This document shows positions 17,073 through 23,788 of a stretch of 25,535 nucleotides of DNA, piece by piece. This DNA comes from a virus, in the IMG/VR virus record IMGVR_UViG_3300027973_000202, positions 1 through 25,535 of that record, one strand, 5' to 3'. Each line of letters starts with the position of its first letter. Within the stretch, counting starts at the first letter, position 1. Made by a program: the position numbers and the translations under genes. The notes beneath the pieces were generated by a model. That model made no database searches. It was given only the letters and a program-made list of their open reading frames with translations, and was not told the origin of the DNA.

Positions 17073-17752
17073 CCAATGTGGAATGCTTGTCCAGTTAAAC
17101 TACTTGATTTTGGGTCAAGCAAAAGCTCTACAATATTGCATATGTCGTCAGATGTAAACACTGTTCGGTTAATAATTTGTGGGCCAGCAAATAGCTTAAA
17201 AGCCATGTCTGGTATGCCCTCTGTCATTGTTGATTTTATTGGGCCTGGTGATATGCAGTTTGGTCTGATAGATGTATTTTGTAATTTTTTTGCTAAAGAT
17301 TTTGTAAATCCATATACTGCATGCTTGCTTGCCCCATATATTGCAAAATCGGTTACTGAATGCGCTGATAGGCTTGCCATATTTATTATTGGTGTATGTT
17401 GTTTTTTGTCCATTAATGGTAAAAACACTTGACAAGAATTCATTGTTCCTATTACGTTTGTAGAAAATATTGATTCCATTTCGCTCTGTTCTATTGTTAG
17501 CCAGTCTACAAATGGGGTTTCTAGTATTCCAGCACAATTTATTAAAGCTTGTACTGTAATATTTTTTTCTTTTAAATCTTCAAATATTGGAGTTAAGGTA
17601 TTTTTTTGGCTTACGTCTGCTTGATAAGTTTTAAAGGATACATCGTTTTGAGGTATACCTCTTGATATGCCAATGACATCATATCCATTTTTAGAAAGCC
17701 TATTTGCTATTACATTCCCAATTCCCCTGCTCGATCCAGTTACTATAATCAT
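17063..17752 (-). CDS. Short-chain dehydrogenase/reductase (SDR)
   Basis: This 229-residue classical SDR is of normal length. The NAD(P)-binding glycine motif TGSSRGIG is at 5-12, NCAG at 72-75, and the catalytic residues are S127 (NMASLS), Y139 and K143 (YGASK). The PGPI turn at 169-172 and the C-terminal LTGQAFHIGGY, which resembles the FabG-like TG..i.vdGG end, are also present. It would oxidise or reduce a hydroxyl/carbonyl using NAD(P)(H); the substrate cannot be read from sequence. It is the last gene of the modification island and is joined to the upstream oxygenase by a TAATG overlap, so it may act on a sugar, lipid or product used by that module. SDR genes are uncommon within phage structural regions. 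Confidence 0.88.
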   Translation of the reverse strand: MIIVTGSSRGIGNVIANRLSKNGYDVIGISRGIPQNDVSFKTYQADVSQKNTLTPIFEDLKEKNITVQALINCAGILETPFVDWLTIEQSEMESIFSTNVIGTMNSCQVFLPLMDKKQHTPIINMASLSAHSVTDFAIYGASKHAVYGFTKSLAKKLQNTSIRPNCISPGPIKSTMTEGIPDMAFKLFAGPQIINRTVFTSDDICNIVELLLDPKSSSLTGQAFHIGGY

Positions 17753-18405
17753 TATTCTGTCCCGTCTGAGTAGTATGCGTTTTTTCTATTATGATACCAG
17801 TTTGGCAATGAATATCTTGTTCCGCTTGTTACCGCATCAACTTCGTGAACGTAAACAAAATTTGATGGGAAAAACAATAGGCTTCCAGCTTCTGGCTTCA
17901 TGTCAATATTACAATGCGGGAATCTTATGTTTCCACCTTCATAATCGTCATTTAAATAAAGAAGTGCCGATAAAACTCTACTGCTTATACCATGGTCTGA
18001 GTGGGCTGGTAGGAATCCGCTTTCTTTATATTTTAATAGGTGCATTGTTTTTTCTCTAGATTTAATATTTTTTTCAGCATATGGATATAATGAAAAATAA
18101 TGTTTTAATCCATCTTCTAACCCATTAAATAACTCAGAAGATATTTCGTGTTGTTCTTTATAAAAATAATCATTAACATCTATATCATTTGGCTTTGGTA
18201 AAAATTTTTGCCAACAGAATATTGTTTTTTCTTTATTGCCGTGATCATAGTCCCATGCTTGCCAAGGCTTTACTGATTGTGACCTATAGTCTTTTTGCAG
18301 GCTTCTTTTTTCTTCTAAAGACTCTATTTTATTAATTAGTCCATTGGGATCTTTTATAATATTTTTATAATACACAACGCCTAAAGCCAACTCTTGATAT
18401 TGCAT
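17752..18405 (-). CDS. 2OG-Fe(II) oxygenase, prolyl 4-hydroxylase-like (A)
   Basis: This is a 217-residue double-stranded beta-helix oxygenase. Iron ligands are visible as HSD (H135, D137) and a distal His at 187 (YVHEVD), with R197 (SGTRYSL) placed to bind the 2-oxoglutarate carboxylate. The strands SALLYLNDDYEGGNIRFP and PEAGSLLFFPSNFVYVH are typical of P4H-like enzymes. Such enzymes hydroxylate protein side chains (proline and others) using O2 and 2-oxoglutarate. I chose the ATG at 18405 because it overlaps the upstream stop as TAATG; a GTG at 18414 is an alternative. It shares the YLNDDYEGG signature with the next gene upstream, so the two are paralogues. Confidence 0.88.
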   Translation of the reverse strand: MQYQELALGVVYYKNIIKDPNGLINKIESLEEKRSLQKDYRSQSVKPWQAWDYDHGNKEKTIFCWQKFLPKPNDIDVNDYFYKEQHEISSELFNGLEDGLKHYFSLYPYAEKNIKSREKTMHLLKYKESGFLPAHSDHGISSRVLSALLYLNDDYEGGNIRFPHCNIDMKPEAGSLLFFPSNFVYVHEVDAVTSGTRYSLPNWYHNRKNAYYSDGTE

Positions 18406-18950
18406 TATTGGCACTCCCTAAAATCTGGGTCTACGAACTCTTGCTTGGTTGATTGCATATAGAGGGCTGTATACCTACTGCCAGAAGTAATTTCTTTAAC
18501 CCCATGAATATATTGATAATCATTTCCTGGGAAAAATATAGCAGAATACTTTTTGGCCTTTAAGGAAAATGCTTGTTTAGGGAAATATATCTCTCCGCCC
18601 TCGTACTCGTCATTTAAATAAATTACGGTGCTATATTCTATGAATGGTTCTTTTTCAATTGCGTCTATGTGAGGACTTCCACTTTGTCCTGGCTGCCACC
18701 ACGAGCCAAAAGCCTTAGTAACAATTACTTTGTCTTTTAAGTTAAAAAATTCTTTCTGAATGTGGTTTGCTCTTACTGAATATTTTTTAAGTATATCCAT
18801 CACCCTATTGTTATATGGGAAAGCAGTTCCGCCGTTTCTATCTTTATAGTATTCTGGATACGGGTTTATTTTTGACGGCGATTGCATCTCTTCCATAAGA
18901 GAAAATGCATCTTGTTCTGATATAAAATCTTCTACTATTTTTATTAACAT
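18405..18950 (-). CDS. 2OG-Fe(II) oxygenase, prolyl 4-hydroxylase-like (B)
   Basis: This 181-residue protein has all expected catalytic residues: H94 and D96 (PHID), distal H149 (YIHGVKE) and R159 (SGSRYTAL). The core YLNDEYEGGEIYFP at about 111-124 matches its neighbour. The N-terminus MLIKIVEDFISEQD starts like many P4H-type domains. No signal peptide is present, so it acts in the host cytoplasm. It starts in a TAATG overlap with the glycosyltransferase gene and ends in another TAATG with oxygenase A, with AAGGAG near its start. The adjacent glycosyltransferase suggests the hydroxyl it installs could be the acceptor; this is inference. Confidence 0.88.
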   Translation of the reverse strand: MLIKIVEDFISEQDAFSLMEEMQSPSKINPYPEYYKDRNGGTAFPYNNRVMDILKKYSVRANHIQKEFFNLKDKVIVTKAFGSWWQPGQSGSPHIDAIEKEPFIEYSTVIYLNDEYEGGEIYFPKQAFSLKAKKYSAIFFPGNDYQYIHGVKEITSGSRYTALYMQSTKQEFVDPDFRECQ

Positions 18951-19765
18951 TACCTGATCTCCTTAATCCTATCAAGATATCTTAATCCGCCCATTCTATC
19001 TATTTGAGACTGGCCAGTGTCGTAAGCAACATCGTTATCTTCAAACGGTAGCTGCATTAAATTTATATTAAAGTTTTTTTGAATTTCATTTGAATATTTT
19101 TCAATAAATTGATTATAGTTATGGGTTAAAGAAAATGGGGTATATTTATCCTCTACTGAATTTTTATTAATTGATATGTATTCGTCTGGGAAATTATAAA
19201 TATCTACGCCACTATTAATTAAATCTATTGAAATACTTTCTTCTTCTCCGCAGTATTTTAAGTGAGTTGGTTGATTTATTATTGCAAAATCTTCAGACAA
19301 TGCAAATATAAAATTTCTGTCTATATAATTTATTTTATTAAAATTTGCAGATGGTACTCTTTCTGGCTCTAGCATGAACCAATTTTTATTTTTTAAGGTA
19401 ACTGTAGAATTTCCAGATAAAATTGAGTTTTTGTTATTTTTTAAAAATTCAACTGCATGGATGTCCCAATCTTTAGCTAATGAAACATCGTCTCCAATTT
19501 GCATATAATATTTTTTATTCAGTGACTTAAATGCATCCCGCTTATATTCAATTGGGCTTTTAATAGAGTCCCACGTAACATATTTATAAACAATTGATGC
19601 ATAAAAATCTGGTTGGTCTAGGGATCTAGTTCTGTCTACACTATTTTGATCAATAATGTAAAAATATAACATATTTTTTTGACTAGATTTGTCTATAATT
19701 TCAGATACAGTTTTAAATAAATTTTTATTTTGATAGCTGTAAATGCATATACCAATATTTTCCAT
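18950..19765 (-). CDS. GT60/PF11397-like polypeptide GlcNAc-transferase
   Basis: This 271-residue GT-A-fold glycosyltransferase opens with GICIYSYQ at 4-11. It then has a KYYMQIGDDVSLAKDWD block at about 85-101, where the family shows a metal-binding DSH-type motif followed by WD. A second family hallmark is at 172-195: CGEEESISIDLINSGVDIYNFP, matching the GEE...l...GyD...P pattern of PF11397. Characterised GT60 members transfer GlcNAc to hydroxyproline of Skp1 (Dictyostelium Gnt1) or to Thr of mucins (trypanosomes). The start at 19765 is chosen because it overlaps the previous stop as TAATG; an earlier ATG at 19783 lies inside the conserved WIP codons of the upstream gene. The acceptor here is unknown. 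Confidence 0.75.
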   Translation of the reverse strand: MENIGICIYSYQNKNLFKTVSEIIDKSSQKNMLYFYIIDQNSVDRTRSLDQPDFYASIVYKYVTWDSIKSPIEYKRDAFKSLNKKYYMQIGDDVSLAKDWDIHAVEFLKNNKNSILSGNSTVTLKNKNWFMLEPERVPSANFNKINYIDRNFIFALSEDFAIINQPTHLKYCGEEESISIDLINSGVDIYNFPDEYISINKNSVEDKYTPFSLTHNYNQFIEKYSNEIQKNFNINLMQLPFEDNDVAYDTGQSQIDRMGGLRYLDRIKEIR

Positions 19766-20415
19766 TATTTGAATGGTATCCATTTCATAGATTTACTATT
19801 TCTAATCTCTCTAAACGGAATAATATCGTATGCAATTGTTACTCTTGCTTGGTCTTGTTGCCAATCTCCTCTAGCATGGGGGTAGCCAGTTTCGGAAACA
19901 ATTGCTCTATTATTTTTATTAATATTTTCAAATAAATCATTATTATTTTTATCTAGCTTATAGTATGTTATGGATGGCTCGGCATCTACACAATAGTAAC
20001 CGTGAAAATGTGGTATGCCAGTTCCTCCAAAATGATCATGAAGTTGCTCTGGATTTTTTACTGGATCAACCTTATTCTCGATAGACTTATAGTCAAAATT
20101 AAACCAGCCATGTATTACATAGTTTTCAAGATTAAAATCTATTTCATAATATTCACATGCTTTTTTTGTAAGATTTTTTAATTCACAATATAGGTTATAT
20201 ATCTCATCGTTTGGAAACATAAAAATATTATAATGATTTATTCCAATTTTTGTTGCTGCGCCTGGTAAATTTTTATATTTATCTAAAACCTCATTAGATA
20301 AATTTAAAGAATTTTCTTTAATAATTTCATCGTTTATTTTATATAAATATTTTGATAGTCCTTGCGTATCATTATTTAAATATGATTCAAAAAATTTTTG
20401 TGGTTTATTTAACAT
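19765..20415 (-). CDS. TIGR02466-like 2OG-Fe(II) oxygenase paralogue 1
   Basis: This is a putative 216-residue oxygenase. The HDH triad (126-128) followed by HFHGYYCVDAEPSITYYK, a distal His at 180 (YPHARGDW) and R191 (ARVTIAYDI) resemble the phage-borne TIGR02466 family of putative 2OG-Fe(II) oxygenases. It is a clear paralogue of the next gene (shared FFE.YL.ND start, GW...HDH..G, RVTIAYDI and a C-terminal KWIP). I selected the ATG at 20415, whose context overlaps the previous stop. The in-frame ATG at 20427 falls within the TGGATACC that encodes the upstream WIP motif and would add four residues absent from the paralogue. Substrate unknown. Confidence 0.78.
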   Translation of the reverse strand: MLNKPQKFFESYLNNDTQGLSKYLYKINDEIIKENSLNLSNEVLDKYKNLPGAATKIGINHYNIFMFPNDEIYNLYCELKNLTKKACEYYEIDFNLENYVIHGWFNFDYKSIENKVDPVKNPEQLHDHFGGTGIPHFHGYYCVDAEPSITYYKLDKNNNDLFENINKNNRAIVSETGYPHARGDWQQDQARVTIAYDIIPFREIRNSKSMKWIPFK

Positions 20416-21056
20416 ATTGGTATCCAATGTTGTGGATGTGCCTTGTTTGCTATTAAACTTTTTAATGGAACTATATCGTATGCAATTGTTACTCTAGGGC
20501 CTTCCCAGTCCCAAGATCCCATTGCATGTGGATGCCCCATTTCTGATATGATAAGCCTGTTGTCTTTATTGTGATTATCAACTTCTTTACCAAAAACTTT
20601 ATAATACGTTGTAGATGGCTCTGCTTTTACGCAATAGTACCCGTGAAAATATGGGGCATAGGGTCCGCCGTGATCGTGCCAGTCCAGCTTTCCTTTGTCG
20701 TTATAATTAATATTAAACCAGCCCTGAATCATGTACTGTTGTTTTTCAAAATCAACTTCATAATACTCACAAGCTTCTTTAACCATCTCTACAAGGTTTT
20801 TATATAGCTTATGTATTGATGGATGATAGAATTGAAAAACATTATATTCCCTCCATTTTATAGTAGAGACGCTGTCTGATGATAGCCAGTGATCTCTCTC
20901 TGTCACCTTTGTTATGCCAGTAAGATTTAAGTTTTCCATATTAGAATATTGGTTCTGTAAAAACTCTGCTAATTGTCCTAGGTCATTGTCTAAATATCTT
21001 TCAAAAAATTTATGCTCTTTACCTGTTGGCTGATTCATTTGCATATTATTAATCAT
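20409..21056 (-). CDS. TIGR02466-like 2OG-Fe(II) oxygenase paralogue 2
   Basis: This 215-residue protein carries HDH at 127-129 (LDWHDHGG), FHGYYCVKAEPSTTYYK, distal His residues at 175/177 (GHPHAMG) and R188 in PRVTIAYDIVP. These match the TIGR02466-type oxygenase core, in which two His/Asp ligands and a later His hold iron and an Arg holds 2-oxoglutarate. The N-terminus contains EHKFFERYLDND as in paralogue 1. It starts immediately after the stop of the 249-residue gene and overlaps paralogue 1. A 23-base stretch of its RVTIAYDI coding region is identical to paralogue 1. Substrate and product are not evident. Confidence 0.8.
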   Translation of the reverse strand: MINNMQMNQPTGKEHKFFERYLDNDLGQLAEFLQNQYSNMENLNLTGITKVTERDHWLSSDSVSTIKWREYNVFQFYHPSIHKLYKNLVEMVKEACEYYEVDFEKQQYMIQGWFNINYNDKGKLDWHDHGGPYAPYFHGYYCVKAEPSTTYYKVFGKEVDNHNKDNRLIISEMGHPHAMGSWDWEGPRVTIAYDIVPLKSLIANKAHPQHWIPIC

Positions 21057-21806
21057 TTATTTTCCCTTATACTGTTTGCGTTGCCATACTATATTTTTAT
21101 AATAGGCATAAATTGAAGATCTTCTTTTTTCATCTTTAATTTGATTCATTTCTTTCCCCTTGACCGAATAGTCTATCTCCAAAGCCCAATCTTCTCTTTT
21201 AATTGGAATCATCTGAAATAGAGGTGTTCCTTTAGGTATTATACCAATAAAGTTCCTTTTTAGGAAGAAGGATGTAAATACTGGTGTGTGCCATAAATCG
21301 GAGTCTATTATTCCGCTAAGGGTGGTAAATGGTAAATCATGTCTATTTAACGGATGGGTTATTAATAAAGAATATCCTTTTGGTGTTTCCGAATACCAGT
21401 TTACCTTCCAGCCAAAATGTAATGGGTGATGGTGTGTTGGGACTGGGACGTCTGTCATTAATCTTTTGTCTACTATCATGTTGTGCCCGTCCCAGGAAAG
21501 TACTGGAAACCCGTTTTTGTCTTGGTTAACATGAAGATCGTAGTCTAGGGTGTACATGTATCCAGAAGTTAATGCATCAAAAAATGGCATACATAGTTTT
21601 GTTGAAGCAGCACTTCCATCGGTTCCCCTATCATTAACTGGATGGAGCTTGCTAATATGGTTAGACTTATAAAATCTAGAAAGTTTTTTATACCATTCTG
21701 GAAGATGGTTTTTAGACTCTTCTGGTTCAGTAATTTTACCATTATTTAAATCGTCAGGATTAATTGAAAATCCTGGCGTAAATTTAATTACTAATTCTTT
21801 TTTCAT
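21057..21806 (-). CDS. Conserved phage protein of the KREDW family (249 aa)
   Basis: I cannot assign a function. The protein has features also seen in the 22509-23228 gene: LPEWYKKLSRFY near 34, a Cys-Met-Pro block (KLCMPFFDALTSGYM), and GWKVNWYSETPKGYSLLITHPLNR at about 132-155. It then has SGIIDSDLW and FIGIIPKGTPLFQMIPIKREDW near 190-210. The G-[IT]-x-KGTP...iP.KREDW pattern with many beta strands suggests a cupin-like or jelly-roll fold. I associate this pattern with small proteins of environmental phages. His-rich THHHPLHFGW at about 124-133 could bind metal. Location between oxygenase genes suggests a related role in modification; this is inference. Confidence 0.6.
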   Translation of the reverse strand: MKKELVIKFTPGFSINPDDLNNGKITEPEESKNHLPEWYKKLSRFYKSNHISKLHPVNDRGTDGSAASTKLCMPFFDALTSGYMYTLDYDLHVNQDKNGFPVLSWDGHNMIVDKRLMTDVPVPTHHHPLHFGWKVNWYSETPKGYSLLITHPLNRHDLPFTTLSGIIDSDLWHTPVFTSFFLKRNFIGIIPKGTPLFQMIPIKREDWALEIDYSVKGKEMNQIKDEKRRSSIYAYYKNIVWQRKQYKGK

Positions 21807-22512
21807 ATTCCCTTATAATTTTTTTAATAGTTTTTTTATCTGTGTTTATTTCTATATCAAATAAATATGTGCCTTTTTTTATTAAACCGCAAATGCTGTC
21901 TTCCATATGATTTTTAGAGTTTGTAAAATAAAAATCAACAAAGTTTGCTTCTTTTATTATAACATTTTCATTTGTTTTTGTAAAACAATCTTTTTTTTCA
22001 ATTATTTTTAGTGAAGGATTTTCTATATTACATTTAATTAAATATTGTATGTCCATGTCTAAAAACCAAGGAATATAAATTTTAAAAATTCTTTTAGAAA
22101 TTGCATTTTCATCTACAATATTATATTGATTTTCTGATGGATAGAACTGACGCAGCCAGCATTTATCGGTTGCATAAAAAAAACTATTAATTGGATTTGA
22201 TTTGAATACCCCCCTATGCCCTAGCAACGGATCAGCTATTTGAATTAATATATCCCCGTAGCTATAATATCTAATTGTTAAACTATTTTTAGAATTTTTT
22301 ATTATCTCTGGTGGGTTAGAAAAATGATGGGCGTACATGTTTACTGGTTTTAGAATTGATTGTTTATAGGCAGGATCAGATTTAACATATTCCCATTCTT
22401 TCCACTTTGGGAACAAATTAGACGTATTGCATATTTGTTCAAAAGTCATTGTTGACATTAGAGACCAAGATTCCGCTTCATAGGGCACTCTATTAACTGT
22501 CTTATTGGTCAT
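21784..22512 (-). CDS. Hypothetical protein, possible divergent member of the neighbouring family (242 aa)
   Basis: I do not recognise this protein. It is predicted to be mostly beta strand, with many aromatic residues (IRYYSYGDILIQIADPLLGH near 76-95, IYIPWFLDMDIQYLIKCNIE near 148-167). Its C-terminal GLIKKGTYLFDIEI resembles the GIIKQGTPIIQVIPF and GIIPKGTPLFQMIPI strands of the flanking genes, so it may be a far-diverged relative lacking the KREDW end. The N-terminal region mentions MTFEQICNTSNLFPKWKEW. It starts in an ATGA overlap with the upstream gene and overlaps the next by 23 bases, so the three are co-translated. It is very AT-rich. Confidence 0.55.
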   Translation of the reverse strand: MTNKTVNRVPYEAESWSLMSTMTFEQICNTSNLFPKWKEWEYVKSDPAYKQSILKPVNMYAHHFSNPPEIIKNSKNSLTIRYYSYGDILIQIADPLLGHRGVFKSNPINSFFYATDKCWLRQFYPSENQYNIVDENAISKRIFKIYIPWFLDMDIQYLIKCNIENPSLKIIEKKDCFTKTNENVIIKEANFVDFYFTNSKNHMEDSICGLIKKGTYLFDIEINTDKKTIKKIIREYEKRISN

Positions 22513-23228
22513 TTATATGTTTTCTTTTTCCAAAATTTTAGTCTATATCCATTTTGAAATACTGATCTAACCTGTAAAGTTTTTTCTTTTATTTTAGTAT
22601 CTGACTGCCTGTCATCGCTTATTGAGCTCTCCCAGTCTTCTCTTTTAAATGGTATTACTTGAATGATTGGAGTACCTTGTTTAATTATTCCCTTAAATCC
22701 TTTTTTAACAAAAAAAGATAGATATCCGTCTGACATATAGGTGTCTGTGTCTATCACTCCAGGGATAGATCTAATGGGAGAGTCCTCTGCATGCATTGGA
22801 GAAGTAAATAAACAACTGTGCCCTTCCTCTGTTTTAACTAACCACATTGGGTGAATTCTAATAATTTCTTCGTGAAAATAATCTGGGATGGGATATTTAG
22901 CCATTTGCTCTTTTAAATGACTTGAAAGAATATATTCCTTCTGCATTCCCATTATCTCAGATGTTACCTGTACCTTTATTCTATCTTCTGTTGCATCTAT
23001 AAATATATCCATTGGGCATTTTAAATAATATCCAAATGTCATTGAATCAAATATAGATTGGCATTTTTTAATTGTTAGCATCATTGTTCCGTTATGAATA
23101 TTTTGATCGTTATTTAAATAGCTTTCTTGATGCTTCCACCATTCTGGTATGCTGGACGCAACGCTAACTGGCTCTGGGAATGCTTTTTTATATAACCTAT
23201 ACTTTGGAATAAATTCTATTTTAATCAT
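22509..23228 (-). CDS. Conserved phage protein of the KREDW family (239 aa)
   Basis: This is a paralogue of the 21057-21806 gene. Shared blocks are IPEWWKHQESYLNND near the N-terminus, KKCQSIFDSMTFGYYLKCPMD, HPMWLVKTEEGHSCLFTSPMH, PGVIDTDTYMSDGYLSFFVKKG and GIIKQGTPIIQVIPFKREDW. Function unknown; strand-rich, cytosolic, no signal peptide. I chose the ATG at 23228, which overlaps the previous stop as ATGA and gives MIKIEFIP, equivalent to the start of the paralogue. An earlier ATG at 23243 is part of the TGGATACC codons of the upstream WIP motif. The repeated pairing of a KREDW gene with an oxygenase-like gene suggests the two families were duplicated together. Confidence 0.6.
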   Translation of the reverse strand: MIKIEFIPKYRLYKKAFPEPVSVASSIPEWWKHQESYLNNDQNIHNGTMMLTIKKCQSIFDSMTFGYYLKCPMDIFIDATEDRIKVQVTSEIMGMQKEYILSSHLKEQMAKYPIPDYFHEEIIRIHPMWLVKTEEGHSCLFTSPMHAEDSPIRSIPGVIDTDTYMSDGYLSFFVKKGFKGIIKQGTPIIQVIPFKREDWESSISDDRQSDTKIKEKTLQVRSVFQNGYRLKFWKKKTYK

Positions 23229-23788
23229 GCTAGTGGTATCCATTTTTGATAGTACTGCCTATATAGATATTCTAGAGGAGAGATATTAAATGATAGTATT
23301 GTCAAACCATCACTTATTTTTTTAAACAATATCTTTGATGATGAATCTAAAAATATTAATTGTCCAGGAATTAAATCAATTTTTTCATCATTTATAAAAA
23401 TTTGATCTTTATTGCAATCTATAACATAAAATCCCACAAATGTAGTTTTATAATTAGGGGCAAAATTTAGATATGTGTCTAATGTAATAGTTTCTTTTTT
23501 AACTATATTGCCAAGTAAATAAAAATAATTTCTTTCAAAATTAACTCCGTTTTTAATGCAATATTCTTTTGTTAAATCAGATATTTCTTTATATAGAATA
23601 TGAATGTTTTTGTTATACATTGCAAAAAAGTTAAATGTTTTATAATCAATTAAAGAAACTTTTTTAGGTTTAAACCCTAGCTTAATTCCTGGATTAAATT
23701 TATAAACATATTCGTGCATCTGAGAGATCATTTTATTATACTCGGAAAGCATGGTGTTGTTATTAATTGAATTAATATTTTTTATCAT
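23225..23788 (-). CDS. Catalytically degenerate oxygenase paralogue (187 aa)
   Basis: Aligned by eye, this is a third member of the TIGR02466-like group. IHILYKEISDLTKEYCIKNGVNFE parallels IHKLYKNLVEMVKEACEYYEVDFE, LDTYLNFAPNYKTTFVGFYVI parallels the HDH region, and SFNISPLEYLY...KWIPLA parallels AYDIVPLKSL...HWIPIC. The HDH triad is replaced (YLN), the distal His block is replaced by DSSSK, and the 2-oxoglutarate Arg by Gly/Leu. It therefore should not bind iron or 2-oxoglutarate. It may be a structural or regulatory partner, or a binding module. The frame is intact, so it is not an obvious pseudogene. It overlaps the upstream gene by 17 bases. Confidence 0.65.
   Translation of the reverse strand: MIKNINSINNNTMLSEYNKMISQMHEYVYKFNPGIKLGFKPKKVSLIDYKTFNFFAMYNKNIHILYKEISDLTKEYCIKNGVNFERNYFYLLGNIVKKETITLDTYLNFAPNYKTTFVGFYVIDCNKDQIFINDEKIDLIPGQLIFLDSSSKILFKKISDGLTILSFNISPLEYLYRQYYQKWIPLA

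Noticed and set aside
17196-17537. Alternative minus-strand frame within the SDR gene
   Set aside because: It is fully contained in a gene with clear SDR motifs and has low-complexity Asn/Arg-rich content.
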